Shown here piece after piece: positions 17,467 through 25,814 of a DNA stretch of 64,000 nt. The DNA is from Pelobacter sp. UBA6812 (GTDB lineage Bacteria > Desulfobacterota > Desulfuromonadia > Desulfuromonadales > Syntrophotaleaceae), in the NCBI GenBank assembly GCA_002452265.1, contig DKEW01000086.1, positions 44,027 to 108,026 of the forward strand, written 5' to 3'. The notes below the pieces were generated by a model that was not told the origin of the DNA, made no database searches, and was given only the letters and a program-made list of their open reading frames with translations. Position numbers and translations under genes: made by a program. Numbering within the stretch: the stretch's first letter is position 1; the number at the start of each line of letters is the position of its first letter.

Positions 17467-19545
17467 TTATTCCTCACGCTTCAATTCGGCAAGAAGCTTG
17501 GCGGTCAGATGGGCAGGCACATCTTCATAGTGAGAGAATTCCATGGTAAACATCCCGCGGTCCGAAGTCATGGATCGAAGTTCAGGGGAATATTTAAGCA
17601 CCTCGGCCAAGGGCACAAGCACATTGACCTGCTGATTACCACCTTTGGGGTCCATCCCTAAAACCTTGCCACGCCGGGAGTTCATATCTCCGATCACATC
17701 CCCGACACACTCATCCGGAACCGTAATTTCCATTTTCATGATAGGCTCCAGCAGTACCGGTGAAGCCATCTCGGCACCTTTTTTAAACCCCATGGAGCCG
17801 GCGATTTTAAAAGCCATTTCCGAGGAATCGACGGTATGAAAGGAACCGTCAAAAAGCGTCGCTTTAAAATCTACTGTTGGAAACCCGGCAAGAACACCAG
17901 AAGCCGCTGCATCATGAATACCCTTTTCAACGGCTGGGATGTATTGACGTGGTACCGCACCACCAACAACTTTATCCTCGAACTGAAAACCTTCGCCACG
18001 CTTCAAAGGAGTGAATTCAAGCCACACGTCGGCATATTGGCCCCGGCCACCTGACTGTTTTTTATACTTACTCTGCAACTTGGCAGTGCCGCGCAAGGTC
18101 TCCCGATAGGGTACTTTGGGTTCCTTGAGCTCAACCTCGACATTGAACTTGCGTTTAAGCTTTTCAACCGTGACTTCCACATGAACCTGTCCCATCCCTG
18201 ACAGTATCAATTCATGGGTTTCCTCATCGCGCACAAGCTGCAAAGTAGGATCCTCTTCGACCAGTCGTTGCAAGGACGAATGGATTTTATCCTCATCATT
18301 TTTGCTGCGTGCTTCAAGCGCAAAGGAAATAACCGGTTTCATCGGCGCGGGAAAATCAAGACGGATGGCGTGCGCACCGTCGCAAAGGGTGTCGCCGGTA
18401 ACGGTTTCCTTCAGCTTGGCAACCGCCACAATCTCACCCGGCCGGGCCACATCGACAGTTACCTGTTTCTTACCGACCATTTTGAAAAGTTGTCCAATAC
18501 GCTCCGCACTTTCACGGTTGGTATTATAGGTCGTCGAATCGGACTTGATTTGTCCGGAATAAACACGTAACAGATTCAGCTTGCCGGTATAAGGATCGCT
18601 GATGGTCTTAAATACCAGTGCTGAAAACGGTGCATCGGCGGTTGGCAGACGCTCGACCATTTCTTCCGTCTTCGGCGTAATTCCGATGGCTGCGGGGCGA
18701 TCTCCCGGAGACGGCAGGCACAAGTTAATTGCATCAAGCAAAAAAGATACTCCACGGTTGGCAGGGCCGCTGCCGCACAATACCGGCACAATATCACCAG
18801 CCAGGGTCGCAGCTCGCAACCCGGAGCGGATTTCATCCTCTGCCAGGTTGTCTTCTTCAAGGTATTTTTCCATCAGCACATCGTCGGTTTCGGCTGCTGC
18901 TTCCACCAGCGCGATGCGCTGAATCTGCGCCTCCTCAAGCAATTCATCAGGAATTGCTACAGGTTCAACGCCGTCATCGGCCTCATCGTTAAACAGGTAC
19001 GCTTGCATGGTGATGAGATCGATCAAGCCCCTAAAAGAGCTTTCCGCACCAATCGGTACCACCAAGGGTATGGCCCGTATCGACAAGGATTCCGTCATGG
19101 AGGCCACCGCGTTGTTGAAATTGGCCCGCTCGCGATCCATTTTACTTACGAACGCTACCGCCGGAAGATTATACTCGCGCCCCCACTCCCATATCTTCTG
19201 AGTTTGGGATTTAACCCCGGAAATAGCAGAAGCCAGTAAAACCAGGCTGTCAACCACGCGCAGACTGTTGCGCGTATCGTGCAGAAAGTTTGCGTACCCC
19301 GGGGTATCGAGGATGTTCAACTCATGCTCCTTCCATGGAAGGAAGCAGGAACTGACATCGATGGAACTGGTTCGTTTGATCTCCTCAGGCTGGTGATCCA
19401 TCAACGAACTGCCGTCATCGACCCGCCCCAGCCGGTCTGTCACCCCACTGCAGAACAGCATGGCCTCGACCAGGGAGGTCTTACCCGCCCCGCCGTGAGC
19501 AACAACTCCAAAATTCCTCAATCTAGCCGTGTCGTACTTTCCCAT
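17467..19545 (-). CDS. Elongation factor G-like GTPase (EF-G2 type)
   Basis: This 692-residue protein has the five-domain EF-G layout. The G1 loop reads AHGGAGKTS instead of AHIDAGKTT. G3 reads DTPGYANF, so the catalytic-loop histidine of DTPGH is Tyr84. G4 (SKMD) is normal. Domain IV (about 475-600) has GRGQYADVWLEFTP, and the C-terminus keeps the ribosome-binding layout. It is a paralogue outside the str operon, so it is unlikely to be the housekeeping fusA. EF-G2-like proteins are found in many bacteria with unsettled roles (slow or no GTPase, recycling or stress). ATG at 19545 follows GGGAGAT; the upstream in-frame extension to 19593 is not needed. Confidence 0.88.
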   Translation of the reverse strand: MGKYDTARLRNFGVVAHGGAGKTSLVEAMLFCSGVTDRLGRVDDGSSLMDHQPEEIKRTSSIDVSSCFLPWKEHELNILDTPGYANFLHDTRNSLRVVDSLVLLASAISGVKSQTQKIWEWGREYNLPAVAFVSKMDRERANFNNAVASMTESLSIRAIPLVVPIGAESSFRGLIDLITMQAYLFNDEADDGVEPVAIPDELLEEAQIQRIALVEAAAETDDVLMEKYLEEDNLAEDEIRSGLRAATLAGDIVPVLCGSGPANRGVSFLLDAINLCLPSPGDRPAAIGITPKTEEMVERLPTADAPFSALVFKTISDPYTGKLNLLRVYSGQIKSDSTTYNTNRESAERIGQLFKMVGKKQVTVDVARPGEIVAVAKLKETVTGDTLCDGAHAIRLDFPAPMKPVISFALEARSKNDEDKIHSSLQRLVEEDPTLQLVRDEETHELILSGMGQVHVEVTVEKLKRKFNVEVELKEPKVPYRETLRGTAKLQSKYKKQSGGRGQYADVWLEFTPLKRGEGFQFEDKVVGGAVPRQYIPAVEKGIHDAAASGVLAGFPTVDFKATLFDGSFHTVDSSEMAFKIAGSMGFKKGAEMASPVLLEPIMKMEITVPDECVGDVIGDMNSRRGKVLGMDPKGGNQQVNVLVPLAEVLKYSPELRSMTSDRGMFTMEFSHYEDVPAHLTAKLLAELKREE

Positions 19546-19718
19546 GGTATCTCCCTTCATTTTCCCCGCCGGGGGAACGCGCTTGAGGATCACATCTCAG
19601 GAAACAACGAACGCTGCGATACATAAAACGGCATCGCTGCCTATGACATCGTATCGGCAGTTACCTGCCGGATTAAACATGAGGAACAATCTTTCGGTCA
19701 TGTGCCCGCGAAGGCGCA

Positions 19719-20486
19719 TTACCCTTTGTTGCGTAAATACAGGATACGTAAACCTTCCAGAGTCAGATCAGGATCTACCTCGTTTATGGTTTGAGTTTCA
19801 TTGGCTATCAGCGTGGCCAAACCGCCGGTGGCGACGACCAGAGGATCGTCGCGGGTCTCTTTTTTCATGCGTTCGACGATACCGTCGACTAATCCGACAT
19901 AACCAAAAAAGAGTCCGGACTGAATACTGTTGACCGTATTTTTAGCCACTACGAAAGGAGGCTTGCATACTTCCACCCGCGGCAATTTACTGGCCTTTTC
20001 GAACAGGGCATCGGCGCTGATCTTAAGTCCGGGGGCGATGGCGCCCCCTTGGTACTGGCCTTTAGCGGTTACATAATCAAAGGTCGTGGCGGTGCCAAAA
20101 TCGACAACGATCAGGCTGCGCTGCCAGCGGGCAAAAGGGGCTACGGCATTGACAATGCGGTCGGCTCCCACCTCTCGTGGATTTTCATAAAGAATCGGCA
20201 TGCCGGTCTTGATACCGGGACCCACCACATAGGGCAAGCGACCGACATATTTGCTGCAAAGGATTTCAATAGCCTGCAGTGTCGGCGGTACAACACTGGA
20301 GACAATAACATCTTCAATGCGATCAAAAGAAACGTTGGCCAGACGCAATAATTCGTGCAACAGCATGGCATATTCATCACCGGTCCGCCCCTTGTCGGTG
20401 GTAATCCGCCAATTGTGAGCCAACGTCTGCCCCTCATAAAGCCCCACCACGGTGTTGGTGTTGCCGACATCGATAACAAGCAGCAT
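19719..20486 (-). CDS. coaX: Type III pantothenate kinase
   Basis: This 255-residue ASKHA-fold kinase carries out the first step of coenzyme A synthesis. Motifs are [14 protein letters not shown] (phosphate loop), [24 protein letters not shown] and GGAIAPGL. It lies 63 bases downstream of birA on the same strand, an arrangement common in anaerobes. Type III enzymes need a monovalent cation and are not inhibited by CoA. Confidence 0.95.
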   Translation of the reverse strand: MLLVIDVGNTNTVVGLYEGQTLAHNWRITTDKGRTGDEYAMLLHELLRLANVSFDRIEDVIVSSVVPPTLQAIEILCSKYVGRLPYVVGPGIKTGMPILYENPREVGADRIVNAVAPFARWQRSLIVVDFGTATTFDYVTAKGQYQGGAIAPGLKISADALFEKASKLPRVEVCKPPFVVAKNTVNSIQSGLFFGYVGLVDGIVERMKKETRDDPLVVATGGLATLIANETQTINEVDPDLTLEGLRILYLRNKG

Positions 20487-20549
20487 AGTTTTCCTTTGAA
20501 ATTTCCGATTTATATCGGCATCCTTGCAGGAAGGCCGATAAAATATCCA

Positions 20550-21533
20550 TTACAGTGGCCTTACATCTCCGGCCAGAACACGTTCCGAAGATCCGTCGAT
20601 CAGCTCCAGCAACAGAGCGCCATCACCGCCAAGCCCCTTTACACAGCCAACCACCTTACGGTCCTGGTAATCGACTTCAACCATCCGGCCATTCAGGTCG
20701 AAAAACTCCTGCCAGGCATCCAGCACCGGTTCGAACCCCTGCGCAAGGTAAAGAGCATAAAGACAGTCCAGATGACGCAGCAGACTGCGGGTAAAATCTC
20801 GACGCGATATCGTCTGACCGCATTCGAGCTTCATGGAGGTCGCAGGATAACGCAAATCCTCTGGGAATTGATCGGATTCCATGTTGACATTGACCCCGAT
20901 CCCCAGAACCAGATAATGAATTCGCTCGGTTTCGGCATCCAGTTCATTGAGAAGACCGGCAACCTTGCGACCACCCACCAGCACATCGTTAGGCCACTTG
21001 ACCGTCACCGGAAGTCGTCCGATTTCATTCACAGCGCGTGCTACCGCGGCCGCCGATAAAAAAGTCAACTGACTGGCATAACGCGGTGCTACCGGTGGCC
21101 TAACCAACACTGACGCATACACATTGACTCCCGGCGGCGAGCACCATTTGCGGCCCAAGCGCCCCTTCCCGGCCGTCTGGCTGTCGGCCAGCACCACCGT
21201 ACCCTCTGCGGCACCGGCTTTGCCGAGTTCATGAGCACGCAGATTGGTCGAATCGGTCTCGGGACAATATACCACCTCCCGACCGATGAGCTCTGTATCG
21301 AGATCCGCCTTCACCTCTTCCGGCAGCAACAGGTCGGGCGTCGCCTGTAACCGATAACCTTTTGAAGGCACTGCTTCAATCGCATACCCCAATAACCTTA
21401 ACTGTTCGATCTTTTTCCAGACGGCGGTTCGCGAAACCCCGAGAGCACGGCTGATTTCACCCCCGGATACGAATCCGTCACCGGCAGTGCGAAACAGAGC
21501 AAGTATGGTTGTGCGTGCATCCTGCACAGTCAT
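20550..21533 (-). CDS. birA: BirA: biotin protein ligase with N-terminal repressor domain
   Basis: This 327-residue bifunctional protein has an N-terminal winged helix (about 12-65, SRALGVSRTAVWKKIEQL) expected to bind the biotin operator. The ligase core has DSTNLRAHELG, DSQTAGKGRLGRKW, VKWPNDVLVGGRKVAGLL and a C-terminal SH3-like domain. It forms biotinyl-AMP and attaches biotin to carrier lysines, such as that of the pyruvate carboxylase at 1-2320. It starts 9 bases after nadC ends and forms a cofactor operon nadC-birA-coaX. Confidence 0.95.
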   Translation of the reverse strand: MTVQDARTTILALFRTAGDGFVSGGEISRALGVSRTAVWKKIEQLRLLGYAIEAVPSKGYRLQATPDLLLPEEVKADLDTELIGREVVYCPETDSTNLRAHELGKAGAAEGTVVLADSQTAGKGRLGRKWCSPPGVNVYASVLVRPPVAPRYASQLTFLSAAAVARAVNEIGRLPVTVKWPNDVLVGGRKVAGLLNELDAETERIHYLVLGIGVNVNMESDQFPEDLRYPATSMKLECGQTISRRDFTRSLLRHLDCLYALYLAQGFEPVLDAWQEFFDLNGRMVEVDYQDRKVVGCVKGLGGDGALLLELIDGSSERVLAGDVRPL

Positions 21534-21542
21534 GGGACCCCG

Positions 21543-22367
21543 TTATTGAAAGAGCATGGAAATATCGACCGCCGGACTTGAATGGGTCAACGCACCGACA
21601 GAAATGAGGTCAACCCCGGTTTCAGCGATACCACGCACCGTTTCAAGGGTTACACCTCCAGAGGCTTCGGTAATTGCACGCCCATTCACCAGGCTTACCG
21701 CCTGACGCAACATATCAAGATCCATGTTGTCCAGCATAATGACATCCGCACCGGCCGCCAAAGCTTCCTCGACTTCCGTCAGGTTGCGTGTCTCCACTTC
21801 GATCCGAAGGGTATGGGGCGCTATTTCACGAGCCCGGGCAACGGCGACGGCAATACCACCGGCAGCAGCCACATGATTTTCCTTGATGAGAACACCGTCA
21901 TAAAGGGAGGTGCGATGGTTCCGTCCGCCACCGACCCTGACAGCATATTTTTCCAGTACCCTCAGCCCTGGGGTGGTTTTGCGGGTATCAACAACCGCTG
22001 CGCCCGTCCCGTCCAGCTCTTTTACAAAAGCGGCCGCATGAGTTGCGACGCCGCTCATGCGCTGCATCAGATTCAGTGCAACACGCTCGCCCTGCAGTAA
22101 AATGGATGCCTCACCCTTGATCCATGCAAGGACATCTCCGCGCTGTACATGTCCGCCGTCTTCGCGCAATTTTTCAAAGGCTACGGAAGAATCCAACAAA
22201 GTGAAAACCTGACGCGCTACATCGATGCCGGCCAGTACAAAGTCCTGTTTGGCTACAAGCTCTGCCCGGGCCATGGTGCCCGGAGCAATGGTTGCCTGAG
22301 TGGTTATATCTCCAAGACCGATATCTTCCTGCAGGGCGGTCCGGATAATACGTTCTACTTCAAACAT
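21543..22367 (-). CDS. nadC: Nicotinate-nucleotide pyrophosphorylase (carboxylating)
   Basis: This quinolinate phosphoribosyltransferase has about 274 residues and makes nicotinate mononucleotide in NAD synthesis. Motifs are ALQEDIGLGDITTQA, NLMQRMSGVAT, DTRKTTPGLRVLEKYAV, GGGRNHRTSLYDGVLIKENH and VEVETRNLTE-like VETRNLTEVEEAL. ATG at 22367 follows GGAGA by 5 bases; the ATG at 22379 would place the start inside the SD. It is first in nadC-birA-coaX. Confidence 0.95.
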   Translation of the reverse strand: MFEVERIIRTALQEDIGLGDITTQATIAPGTMARAELVAKQDFVLAGIDVARQVFTLLDSSVAFEKLREDGGHVQRGDVLAWIKGEASILLQGERVALNLMQRMSGVATHAAAFVKELDGTGAAVVDTRKTTPGLRVLEKYAVRVGGGRNHRTSLYDGVLIKENHVAAAGGIAVAVARAREIAPHTLRIEVETRNLTEVEEALAAGADVIMLDNMDLDMLRQAVSLVNGRAITEASGGVTLETVRGIAETGVDLISVGALTHSSPAVDISMLFQ

Positions 22368-22512
22368 GTATGTCTCCATAAGCGGATTTAAAACAACTTT
22401 ACATCAGTAACATCACGCTTTTATATAACATGGTCACAGAAGCCCCCGCAACCCATAAAGCCCTTGTTCCATGTTCTTTAGCCTTTACAAACCGGGGGTG
22501 TTCAGTTTAACA

Positions 22513-22552
22513 ATGGACAAAATTTTCGCCCCTTTTCAAACTGCTTGTCCAT
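22513..22552 (+). repeat. 8-bp inverted repeat in the leader of the OmpA-type lipoprotein
   Basis: ATGGACAA and TTGTCCAT are perfect arms 24 bases apart, ending 10 bases before the SD of the gene at 22575. It could fold in the mRNA leader. The function is unknown. Confidence 0.3.
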
Positions 22553-22574
22553 AGCCTTTACAGGAGGAAACACC

Positions 22575-23480
22575 GTGCGCATGACTCTTCAGCTCCTTGC
22601 AACCAGCCTGGCGCTTATTTTTCTAACCAGCGGTTGCGTCAGCCAGTCCGCTTTCCAACGTAAATCCGATGAAGCGAACCATTATGCAGCCCTGAGCCGG
22701 AACCTGGAGCAGGACTATGCCAAGCTCATCGAACAGCAAAAACAAATGGCAATTCGTTACGACCAAATTGCGCAGCAGATGGAAGACGCTCGCAATACCT
22801 CGGCCATCCTGCGGCAGGACAATTTGCGCGCCAAAGCTGACATCGAGAGACTGGAAAAGATCCTGGCCGACCGCAGTAACGAGGCGGGGATAGCCATGAC
22901 CGACCTGCGACAAGCCATCGACCGCCTCGAAGAGGAAAAACGCCAACTGACTGCGCAACTGGAACAAGAGCAACTTGCACGCCAGGCGCGTATCGCCCAG
23001 TTAAAAACAACTTATGATGATCTGGTCGGCAAACTCGAAACCGAAATCAAGCGCGGCGACGTCACTATCTCCGAATTGCAGGGTCGCCTGACCGTCAATA
23101 TGGTGGAAAAGATCTTGTTCGATTCAGGCAAAGCGGAGATCAAACCGGCCGGCCTGAACATCCTCAAACGCATAGGGACGATCCTCAAGAACACCACTGG
23201 CAAAAACATCCGGGTCGAAGGTCATACCGACAATATACCGATCAGTCCGCGACTCAAGGACACTTACCTATCGAACTGGGAATTGTCAACCGCCCGTGCA
23301 GGAAGCGTGGTGCACTTCCTTCAGGACAGTCTGGACATTCCCGGAGAACGCCTATCCCTCTGTGGCTTTGGTCCCTACCAACCCATTGCCGACAATGCAA
23401 CAAGCAGCGGAAGGGCGCAGAATCGACGTATTCAGATCGTTCTGGTTCCCATGGAAACACAGGAGTCCAAGCCTTTATAA
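22575..23480 (+). CDS. OmpA-family lipoprotein with coiled coil
   Basis: This protein has about 301 residues. A lipoprotein signal (LIFLTSGC, lipid-modified Cys at about residue 21) is followed by a long alpha-helical coiled-coil (about 30-175, rich in Gln/Glu/Lys/Arg heptads). The C-terminal OmpA/MotB peptidoglycan-binding domain (about 185-295) has VEGHTDNIPISP, LSTARAGSVVHFL and GRAQNRRIQIVL. It probably spans from a membrane anchor to peptidoglycan, like Pal/YiaD-type proteins. The GTG at 22575 follows AGGAGG with 7-base spacing; the next codon but one is ATG. Confidence 0.9.
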   Translation: MRMTLQLLATSLALIFLTSGCVSQSAFQRKSDEANHYAALSRNLEQDYAKLIEQQKQMAIRYDQIAQQMEDARNTSAILRQDNLRAKADIERLEKILADRSNEAGIAMTDLRQAIDRLEEEKRQLTAQLEQEQLARQARIAQLKTTYDDLVGKLETEIKRGDVTISELQGRLTVNMVEKILFDSGKAEIKPAGLNILKRIGTILKNTTGKNIRVEGHTDNIPISPRLKDTYLSNWELSTARAGSVVHFLQDSLDIPGERLSLCGFGPYQPIADNATSSGRAQNRRIQIVLVPMETQESKPL

Positions 23481-23529
23481 TCCGCAACCCCGGCCTGACC
23501 GCAAAGGGTTCAATTGCTAATCGACATGA

Positions 23530-23573
23530 GAAGAAATGGCCGGACAATATCATAATTGTCCGGCCATTTCTTC
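23530..23573. terminator. Bidirectional terminator between convergent genes
   Basis: GAAGAAATGGCCGGACAAT and its exact complement form a 19-bp perfect stem with a 6-base loop. A-rich and T-rich flanks make it work on both strands, between the OmpA-type lipoprotein (+) and the PhoU-like gene (-). Confidence 0.9.
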
Positions 23574-23603
23574 AAAACATGACAGAGTTTGCACAACCCC
23601 GAA

Positions 23604-24251
23604 TCATAGAGTGTCACCAGCCAAATGGGAAACTTCCTGTAATAGCTGCGCCACCGATATCTCGTGTTGAGCCATGATCCGCAGGCAATCAAGAATCCCG
23701 AGATAGAGCGGAGCGGCATGCGGCGTGCAGAGTCCCTCGATGAGACGCGCTTCGTGATCCGTGGCAAACTCGATGCAGAGACGACATAACTGCGGTCCCT
23801 TATCTTCAATGATGTAGGTTTTAAGAACCTCGTTGTCGGTTTTCAAAATATCCGCCATAGCGCGCAGCATCTCAAGGTGACCTTTGAACAAATCGTTAAT
23901 CTGAGTGCAAGCCTTTGGCGAAAAAGGTATACCGTCGCTGATTTGACGCCTCAGCGGATGGGCCAATTCACTGAGCGTTTCGGTCACAATCTGCAAATGC
24001 GACAAAATACTGTGCAGCTTGATCGCCTTGACCTGGTCCTTGCCGTTAACGTGGCCAAGCAGATTATCGATCCGCTCTGTGGCAAGGGCGATCTCTTCCT
24101 CGACGATCACCTTGTGATGCTCCACTTCGGCAAGCATTTGCCTGCATTGATGATTGAAAGCGCTACGCGCCATCTCGACCATGATAGCTAAATTGTCGAC
24201 CACAGCTCCAAACAGATCAAGCTGCTCCTTTACAGGTTCGCTAAAGCCCAT
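23604..24251 (-). CDS. PhoU-like helical-bundle protein
   Basis: This all-helical protein has about 215 residues with two related halves, each with conserved acidic residues (EVEHHKVIVEEEIALATERIDNL shown here only by EVEHHKVIVEEEI, and FATDHEARLIEGL). It resembles PhoU/DUF47 metal-binding bundles that regulate phosphate transport. No phosphate transporter is adjacent, so the partner is unknown. ATG at 24251 follows GAGAGGGG; the in-frame upstream extension is low-complexity and unlikely. Confidence 0.7.
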   Translation of the reverse strand: MGFSEPVKEQLDLFGAVVDNLAIMVEMARSAFNHQCRQMLAEVEHHKVIVEEEIALATERIDNLLGHVNGKDQVKAIKLHSILSHLQIVTETLSELAHPLRRQISDGIPFSPKACTQINDLFKGHLEMLRAMADILKTDNEVLKTYIIEDKGPQLCRLCIEFATDHEARLIEGLCTPHAAPLYLGILDCLRIMAQHEISVAQLLQEVSHLAGDTL

Positions 24252-24391
24252 ACAACCCCTCTCGCTGGCGCCTAGAGTTACAAATACCTTTATATGTAAT
24301 AATACCAAAACCTTTCCGACATGCTCTGGAAAGATTCCCTTTTCGGTAAAAATAGTATGTTGTCTGGCAACTGTACAGACAGAAAATAAAG

Positions 24392-24420
24392 AGTCCGACA
24401 GGCTGGGAGTCTGTCGGACT
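24392..24420 (-). terminator. Terminator-like hairpin after the DUF364 gene
   Basis: The 10-bp stem AGTCCGACAG/CTGTCGGACT, read on the minus strand, is followed by CTTTATTTTCTG. It lies about 160 bases past the DUF364 stop and may end that transcript while also being part of the palindromic element. Confidence 0.55.
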
Positions 24421-24564
24421 ATACGGACCGAAGCGAAAATTTGCATGTTTGAGAACAGATTTTAGCTCATTTGACGGTTCATCGTTGTAGCTATGGGCCG
24501 AAATGGAGCTGAAATATGGGCCAAACAGCCAAATTTGCAGCTGGATCATGAATGAGTCTGACAG
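24392..24564. repeat. Palindromic intergenic element with nested inverted repeats
   Basis: AGTCCGACAG (24392) and CTGTCGGACT (24411) form a perfect 10-bp hairpin. A third, 9/10 related copy, AGTCTGACAG, closes the element at 24555. Between them, 24437-24536 is a long imperfect palindrome with AAATTTG..TGTTTG at the left and its complement at the right, centred near CGTTGTAGC. It has no ORF of note. It looks like a REP/MITE-type dispersed repeat; copy number in the genome cannot be seen here. Confidence 0.6.
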
Positions 24565-24577
24565 CCCCCCCAAGACC

Positions 24578-25330
24578 TTAACGATTCAAAAATATGGTTT
24601 CAAAGGCCACATGGTGTTTCAACAACGGTGTACCTCCGCCTTCAGAGATCACTCGAAATACACTGTCACAATCAAGCACACGTGCACCCGAAATCTGTGT
24701 CAAAGGTGTACCGGCAAAAACCTCCGGACATAACGGTGCAGATGGACCGAGCAGCACAACGCCCCTGGGTTTACCCAATGAAGCAAATAAATCATCCAGC
24801 GTACCTGTGATCAGACTGGTACCCGTAAGAATTGCCACATCACAGTCGGCTAAGGCCGCTTTGCCTTCTTGCGGTGTCAGGACTCCGGGTCGCGTTGAGT
24901 CCAACTCAATGATATCCAATCGACACCCGCCCTGCTGCAATTCCCTGACAAGGGGCCCAAAATATCCGACCATGGCAACATGATCCTTGGAGGTAATTTC
25001 CAACGGATCCAGAGCGTTTCCGGTGAAGGCTCCGGGAATGGGACTCGCGACCAGGGCATTGGCAGTCGCTACGCCAAGCGCTCTCAGCAGGGCATTCTCC
25101 CCAATCAGACCTCCCAGCAGATTTGCTGCGGGTTTGCCGCATAGGGTTCCCGCCGCGTGAAGATGCGTGCAACCACCACCTTTATTGGATGGAGTCCAAG
25201 CCAGACCGGCTTTCCCGTTGTTAAGTTTAACAGCCGAATAACCCAATCCTATACGAACCTCTTCAACTTCAAGATCCGCCGTTTTCGAAATCAGGACATC
25301 CAGAAGTTTTCCTTGAATATTCAGAGTCAT
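24578..25330 (-). CDS. DUF364/DUF4213-type Rossmann-like protein
   Basis: This 250-residue cytosolic protein has an N-terminal enolase-like part (about 1-90, RIGLGYSAVKL and a small Cys/His cluster GGGCTHLHAAGTLCG) and a C-terminal Rossmann-like DUF364 domain (about 100-245, VAMVGYFGPLVREL, DCDVAILTGTSLITGTLDDL, GPSAPLCPEVFAG). DUF364 is described as a possible heavy-metal chelator family, often near molybdenum or metal-cofactor genes; none adjoins it here. SD AAGGAGG lies 4 bases before the ATG. Confidence 0.8.
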   Translation of the reverse strand: MTLNIQGKLLDVLISKTADLEVEEVRIGLGYSAVKLNNGKAGLAWTPSNKGGGCTHLHAAGTLCGKPAANLLGGLIGENALLRALGVATANALVASPIPGAFTGNALDPLEITSKDHVAMVGYFGPLVRELQQGGCRLDIIELDSTRPGVLTPQEGKAALADCDVAILTGTSLITGTLDDLFASLGKPRGVVLLGPSAPLCPEVFAGTPLTQISGARVLDCDSVFRVISEGGGTPLLKHHVAFETIFLNR

Positions 25331-25772
25331 ACATCCTCCTTGGTCATAAATGGTCTACTCGGTTTTGATCGTACATGGTCTCACAAAAAACGTTACTGAA
25401 ACCAATATTAACACCTCCCAACTATTTAAATGTTTTTTACGACTAGCAAGTCGCCAAAAATTCCAAGATGTTAAAAAAATCGGAGTTTCTCAATGCAGGA
25501 ATACCCTATTTGATATTTTGAAAAAGTGCCGCTGCAAGCAGCCATGAACATTGATCATGTCTCTGCAGCGGCCAAGTGGGTAAGGTGCAACAACGCTTTG
25601 CTCCCGCCATGCATGCAAAAAGGAGAGCTTCTGCTACAAGGATATGTGTCAGGCACATCGGAAGTTACAGCATCGATATATAGCACCAGTTATAACGAGA
25701 CTCACATAAATCGCCTTTGCTTTCAACAACTTTTTATCAAGGGAAAAAGGAAAATGAGCCAAAATACAAAAA
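25331..25772. other. Intergenic stretch without a recognisable gene
   Basis: About 440 bases between the outer-membrane barrel gene and the DUF364 gene, AT-rich around 25380-25520. A possible 85-codon reading frame (+, 25526-25783) lacks an SD and runs into the terminator hairpin. It presumably contains the DUF364 promoter; no convincing -35/-10 was picked. Confidence 0.5.
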
Positions 25773-25795
25773 CACCCCGGTGACAAACCGGGGTG
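25773..25795 (-). terminator. Terminator of the outer-membrane barrel gene
   Basis: CACCCCGG and CCGGGGTG form an 8-bp stem with a 7-base loop. On the minus strand it is followed by TTTTTGTATTTTGG. It starts 20 bases after the stop at 25815. Confidence 0.85.
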
Positions 25796-25814
25796 CAGAG
25801 AACAACATGTTTCG

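Noticed and set aside
25526..25783. Possible 85-residue small protein in the gap before the outer-membrane barrel
   Set aside because: No SD, no hydrophobic or domain pattern, and it ends in the terminator stem of the next gene.
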